Assembly (NCBI GenBank): GCA_030625445.1
Contig: DAOUQU010000044.1
Location: 1 to 9,482, forward strand
Direction of reading: 5' to 3'
From: Gammaproteobacteria bacterium
GTDB lineage: Bacteria > Pseudomonadota > Gammaproteobacteria > Chromatiales > Chromatiaceae
DNA: 9,482 nucleotides
Shown here one piece after another: positions 7,161 to 9,482 of the stretch (the first letter of the stretch is position 1; the number at the start of each line of letters is the position of its first letter). The translations under genes and the position numbers were made by a program. The notes under the pieces are model-generated. The model was not told the DNA's origin and ran no database searches. It saw only the letters and a list, made by a program, of their open reading frames with translations.

Positions 7161-7183
7161 CTCAATTCTCCCCTTCGATTTAG

Positions 7184-7221
7184 AAAAAAGGCGGACACAG
7201 TGCTATGACTCTGTGTCCGCC
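7184..7221 (-). terminator. Intrinsic terminator downstream of nirS
   Basis: A perfect 11-bp stem, GGCGGACACAG (7190-7200) and CTGTGTCCGCC (7211-7221), encloses a 10-nt loop. In the minus-strand transcript it is followed directly by six U residues (from AAAAAA at 7184-7189). It begins 15 bp after the nirS stop codon and ends just before the ribosome site of the next gene. Because no promoter is obvious between the two genes, it probably acts as a leaky terminator or 3' stabilising hairpin that keeps nirS mRNA more abundant than the downstream genes. Confidence 0.92.
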
Positions 7222-7236
7222 TGAGTTTCTACTTCT

Positions 7237-8874
7237 TTAAGTTACGTGGTTAACACGATTGTAGACGTTGAATTTACCGGTCGGTGCGTAAAGCCCCTTG
7301 ACGCGAGCCTTCTCTTCGAGTGTCTTGGCATCGAAGATGATGATCTCACCATTGGGTTTTTTGCTGTCCTTACGGTTCCATACAGAGGCCCAAACTTCAG
7401 TGCCATCCTTGTTGAACTCGAAATGGACTGCCGCATAACCTTCAACATCGGTCAGCTGAATGGTCTTGACAATTTCACGCGTCTTCTTGTCGATGACCTG
7501 AACGCTTTGTTGTACTTCAGGCTCAGGATGCTTGGTCTGGTCAGCCCAAACGTAGTCTGAGTTGGGATGTGTGCGCAGGAACACGCCGGGGCCGTCTGTT
7601 TCGACTTCGTAGCAGATTTTCCACGCCTGGTCTTTATGACCTGCGGGATCATTGCCCCATACAGTCACCTTGCCAACACCCAGGTGGGTGGTTCCGCCGA
7701 CAGGACCGCACTTTTCATCGTTCCAGTTCGCGCCGGGACCCGGATGCGGCTTCTTGTCCACATCGATCATGGCTTCCAGTTTTTGCGTCTTGGTATCGAT
7801 CACCACCATTTTGTCGGAGGCGTTGGCCGCGATCTGAAAGTAGCGACCGGTCGGGTCAAAGAAGCCGTCATGCAGGTACTTGGCGGAGTTGATCTGGGTG
7901 ATCTTCAGGTTGTCAAGATCTGAATAGTCCACCTGCCACATCTGCCCCAGCTCCTTCGCGGCAACCAGCCAGGTTGGAGCCATCGGCGTGTCATAAATAG
8001 CAGCCACGCGCGATTCGTTGACATACTCGCCATCGACATTAGTACCGCGGGTAGAGACCACTTTCAGCGGCATCATGGTTTCGGCATCGAGAATGACGAA
8101 ATGCGGAGGCCAGTAGGCGCCGCCGATCACGTACTTGCCATCGCCTGATACGGCAACGTCACGCGCATCATAGGCAACCTGAACATTGGCGACCTTCATT
8201 TTATCAGGGGTCTGCCACAGGTCGACCTTGGTCATCATGCCATCACGGCCCATGACATACCAGAAGCGTCCCGGATCTTTCGCCTTGAGGGTGTCGTGAT
8301 GCTCTGTTGTCTTGAGTACATGTACCGCATAACCTGTATCAATGCGTGCAAAGACTTCTTTTTTGTCGCCATCGATAATTGCTATCTTGCCGACGTCACG
8401 CTCGATAACCAGGAAGAAGTTCTGCCAGTTGCGGTCATGCATCGGCTTTGTGGGGTAATCCTTGGGATCGACATGAACGACGTGACGCTCCTTCATCAGG
8501 GCGAGTGACATTTCAGGTGGAACGGGTGGATCGATCTGGATATAGGTTGCCAGCAGGCTGATCTCTTCCTTCGAGAAGATATCGTCGAAATTGTTCATGC
8601 CGCCTTCTGTACCCAGGGTGATAATCTTTTCCAGACGCTCCTGGCCTTTTTCCAGGGTCTCTTTGGGCTCCAGATTCTTACCGGTGGCGCCTTTACGTAA
8701 TACACCATGGCAACCGGCGCAACGCTGAAAGTACAAGCTCTTGGCTGTTTCGAAATCAGCTTCGGACAGTGTTGGCTGCTTGGCTGCTTCTGCGGATGCC
8801 TGAAACGACACGCCGGCAAGGGCCAAACTGATTGCACCGGTTAATACAGCACCGATTCGTCTATTTTTCGTCAT
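7237..8874 (-). CDS. nirS: Cytochrome cd1 nitrite reductase NirS
   Basis: A periplasmic homodimeric enzyme that reduces nitrite to nitric oxide, the defining step of denitrification. The 545-residue precursor starts with a Sec signal peptide (cleavage near residue 28 after QASA). The cytochrome c domain has CAGCH at 52-56, and the d1 eight-bladed propeller follows from about residue 140. GYAVH at 181-185 supplies the proximal d1 ligand His185. The active-site histidines match His335 (YLHDG) and His377 (KPHPG); their 42-residue spacing equals that of the known pair in Pseudomonas aeruginosa NirS. All key residues are present, so the enzyme looks functional. ATG 8874 is preceded by AGGAG (8882-8886) with 7 nt spacing. 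It is the first gene of the minus-strand cluster, with its own terminator and an FNR/DNR-type promoter. Confidence 0.98.
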   Translation of the reverse strand: MTKNRRIGAVLTGAISLALAGVSFQASAEAAKQPTLSEADFETAKSLYFQRCAGCHGVLRKGATGKNLEPKETLEKGQERLEKIITLGTEGGMNNFDDIFSKEEISLLATYIQIDPPVPPEMSLALMKERHVVHVDPKDYPTKPMHDRNWQNFFLVIERDVGKIAIIDGDKKEVFARIDTGYAVHVLKTTEHHDTLKAKDPGRFWYVMGRDGMMTKVDLWQTPDKMKVANVQVAYDARDVAVSGDGKYVIGGAYWPPHFVILDAETMMPLKVVSTRGTNVDGEYVNESRVAAIYDTPMAPTWLVAAKELGQMWQVDYSDLDNLKITQINSAKYLHDGFFDPTGRYFQIAANASDKMVVIDTKTQKLEAMIDVDKKPHPGPGANWNDEKCGPVGGTTHLGVGKVTVWGNDPAGHKDQAWKICYEVETDGPGVFLRTHPNSDYVWADQTKHPEPEVQQSVQVIDKKTREIVKTIQLTDVEGYAAVHFEFNKDGTEVWASVWNRKDSKKPNGEIIIFDAKTLEEKARVKGLYAPTGKFNVYNRVNHVT

Positions 8875-8942
8875 TGCTTATCTCCTAATGGAAAGCTCTG
8901 TTGTGGGAATCATCACCTGTCCGCTCGTGGCAGACACGCTAG

Positions 8943-8991
8943 TGTTTAAATTTTATGAAGAGACTGCTATTCTCTCATTGACTTGGGTCAA
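8943..8991 (-). promoter_or_regulatory. FNR/DNR-type class II promoter of nirS
   Basis: A perfect palindrome TTGACTTGGGTCAA (8978-8991) fits the Crp/FNR-family operator TTGAY-N4-RTCAA used by FNR, DNR and NNR regulators. On the minus strand TAAAAT (8950-8955) is a good -10 box. A start site about 7 nt further, near 8943, puts the palindrome centre at about -41.5, the classic class II activator position, and leaves a leader of about 70 nt. This predicts nirS induction by low oxygen and/or NO. The start site is inferred from spacing. Confidence 0.85.
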
Positions 8992-9016
8992 GCTTCTAGT
9001 TGATTGTAGTGAAAAA

Positions 9017-9030
9017 TTGATTTAGATCAA
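9017..9030. promoter_or_regulatory. Second FNR/DNR box, nearer the hemerythrin gene
   Basis: TTGATTTAGATCAA is an exact match to the FNR consensus TTGAT-N4-ATCAA. Its centre is 39 bp from the centre of the nirS-proximal box, about 80 bp upstream of the inferred nirS start site, and about 91 bp before the hemerythrin start codon. For the plus strand a class II -10 box would be expected near 9053-9058; GATGAT (9050-9055) is a weak candidate, and TGGTATGCT (9069-9077) resembles an extended -10. The box could serve both divergent genes. Confidence 0.85.
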
Positions 9031-9114
9031 CTATTCAGGAAAATGCTCTGATGATCTCTTTTTCACACTGGTATGCTGGAAAGAGGATTACCTTACAAAT
9101 TGAGAGAGTGAATA

Positions 9115-9482
9115 ATGGGTAGAAATACAAAAATGTTGTTGCTGGTTTTACTTGTCGGGACTTTGCTGGTTGCGGCGTTCCTGACCTTTATCGCTTTGGG
9201 CGCAGCGCATCCCGTTCCCTGGTTGCTGGTGGCCGCACTGATCGCCATACCTGTATTCATGAGGCGCAGTGAAAGCCGTCACTTTGCGGTGTGGAAAGAT
9301 GAATACAGCGTGGGCGTCGATTCACTGGACAACGACCACAAAAAACTCCTGACTCTGATCAACCACCTGCAGACGGCTGTTCATTACCAGACGGGGGAGG
9401 AGTTTGAGAAAGAGGCCCTGGAAGAGGTGGTTGCCTATACCAAATACCATTTTGAGCGCGAAGAGAAGATGATGCAGGAAGC
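9115..9482 (+). CDS. Membrane-anchored hemerythrin (3' end outside window)
   Basis: The open frame from ATG 9115 gives 122 codons to the edge, with GAGAGAG (9102-9108) 6 nt upstream as ribosome site. Two hydrophobic segments (about residues 7-28 and 34-49) form a probable hairpin anchor, followed by the bacteriohemerythrin start WKDEYSVGVDSLDNDHKKL (residues 60-78). His75 and the HFERE motif (His112, Glu116) match di-iron ligands of the family; the remaining His and Asp ligands would lie beyond the edge. Hemerythrins bind O2 reversibly and their di-iron site also reacts with NO. Transcription diverges from nirS across a region with two FNR/DNR boxes, so an O2 or NO binding role under denitrifying conditions is inferred. 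A sensor with further C-terminal domains cannot be excluded because the gene is cut off. Confidence 0.9.
   Translation, partial: MGRNTKMLLLVLLVGTLLVAAFLTFIALGAAHPVPWLLVAALIAIPVFMRRSESRHFAVWKDEYSVGVDSLDNDHKKLLTLINHLQTAVHYQTGEEFEKEALEEVVAYTKYHFEREEKMMQE

Overview
The window carries a denitrification gene cluster built around cytochrome cd1 nitrite reductase (nirS) and the genes that make and insert its heme d1. Eight genes lie head to tail on the minus strand and one partial gene lies on the plus strand. The gene order F-DL-G-H-J, the fused NirDL, the FNR/DNR-type operators and the moderate GC content fit a denitrifying proteobacterium, most likely a gammaproteobacterium of the sulfur-oxidising kind. 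That placement is inference; no rRNA or other taxonomic marker is present.

Layout, read in the direction of transcription (right to left). From 9115 to the right edge, a membrane-anchored hemerythrin starts on the plus strand and runs off the window. The 240-bp divergent region (8875-9114) holds two perfect FNR/DNR-type palindromes, and one of them sits exactly where a class II activator should sit relative to a good -10 box for nirS. Then come nirS (7237-8874), a strong intrinsic terminator in the 76-bp gap (7184-7221), and an unusual 612-residue multiheme protein (5322-7160). That protein joins a NapC/NirT-type quinol-oxidising tetraheme domain, through a long charged and Ala-rich linker, to an ethylbenzene-dehydrogenase-like heme domain. 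A 271-bp gap follows (5051-5321) with a nested inverted-repeat element. Next is a periplasmic cupredoxin fused to a NirC-like monoheme cytochrome c (4409-5050), then nirF, nirDL and nirG in an overlapping run. A small GTCATTGCGAG-type palindromic repeat (1660-1743) follows, then nirH and nirJ, which runs off the left edge.

How the genes work together. Siroheme is decarboxylated to 12,18-didecarboxysiroheme by NirDL/NirG/NirH. The radical SAM enzyme NirJ replaces the two propionate side chains, and NirF completes the macrocycle in the periplasm. NirS uses heme d1 to reduce nitrite to NO. The NirT-like fusion and the cupredoxin-cytochrome fusion are probably the electron path from the quinol pool to NirS, and the second may also help in d1 maturation as NirC does. 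The divergent hemerythrin could handle O2 or NO at the membrane under the same NO/anoxia-responsive control. nirE (siroheme synthesis) and nirN (d1 insertion) are not seen here; nirE or nirN may follow nirJ beyond the left edge.

The most unusual items are the NirT/EB_dh fusion with its sixth, CX3CH-type heme motif, the cupredoxin-NirC fusion, and the divergent hemerythrin sharing the nirS control region.
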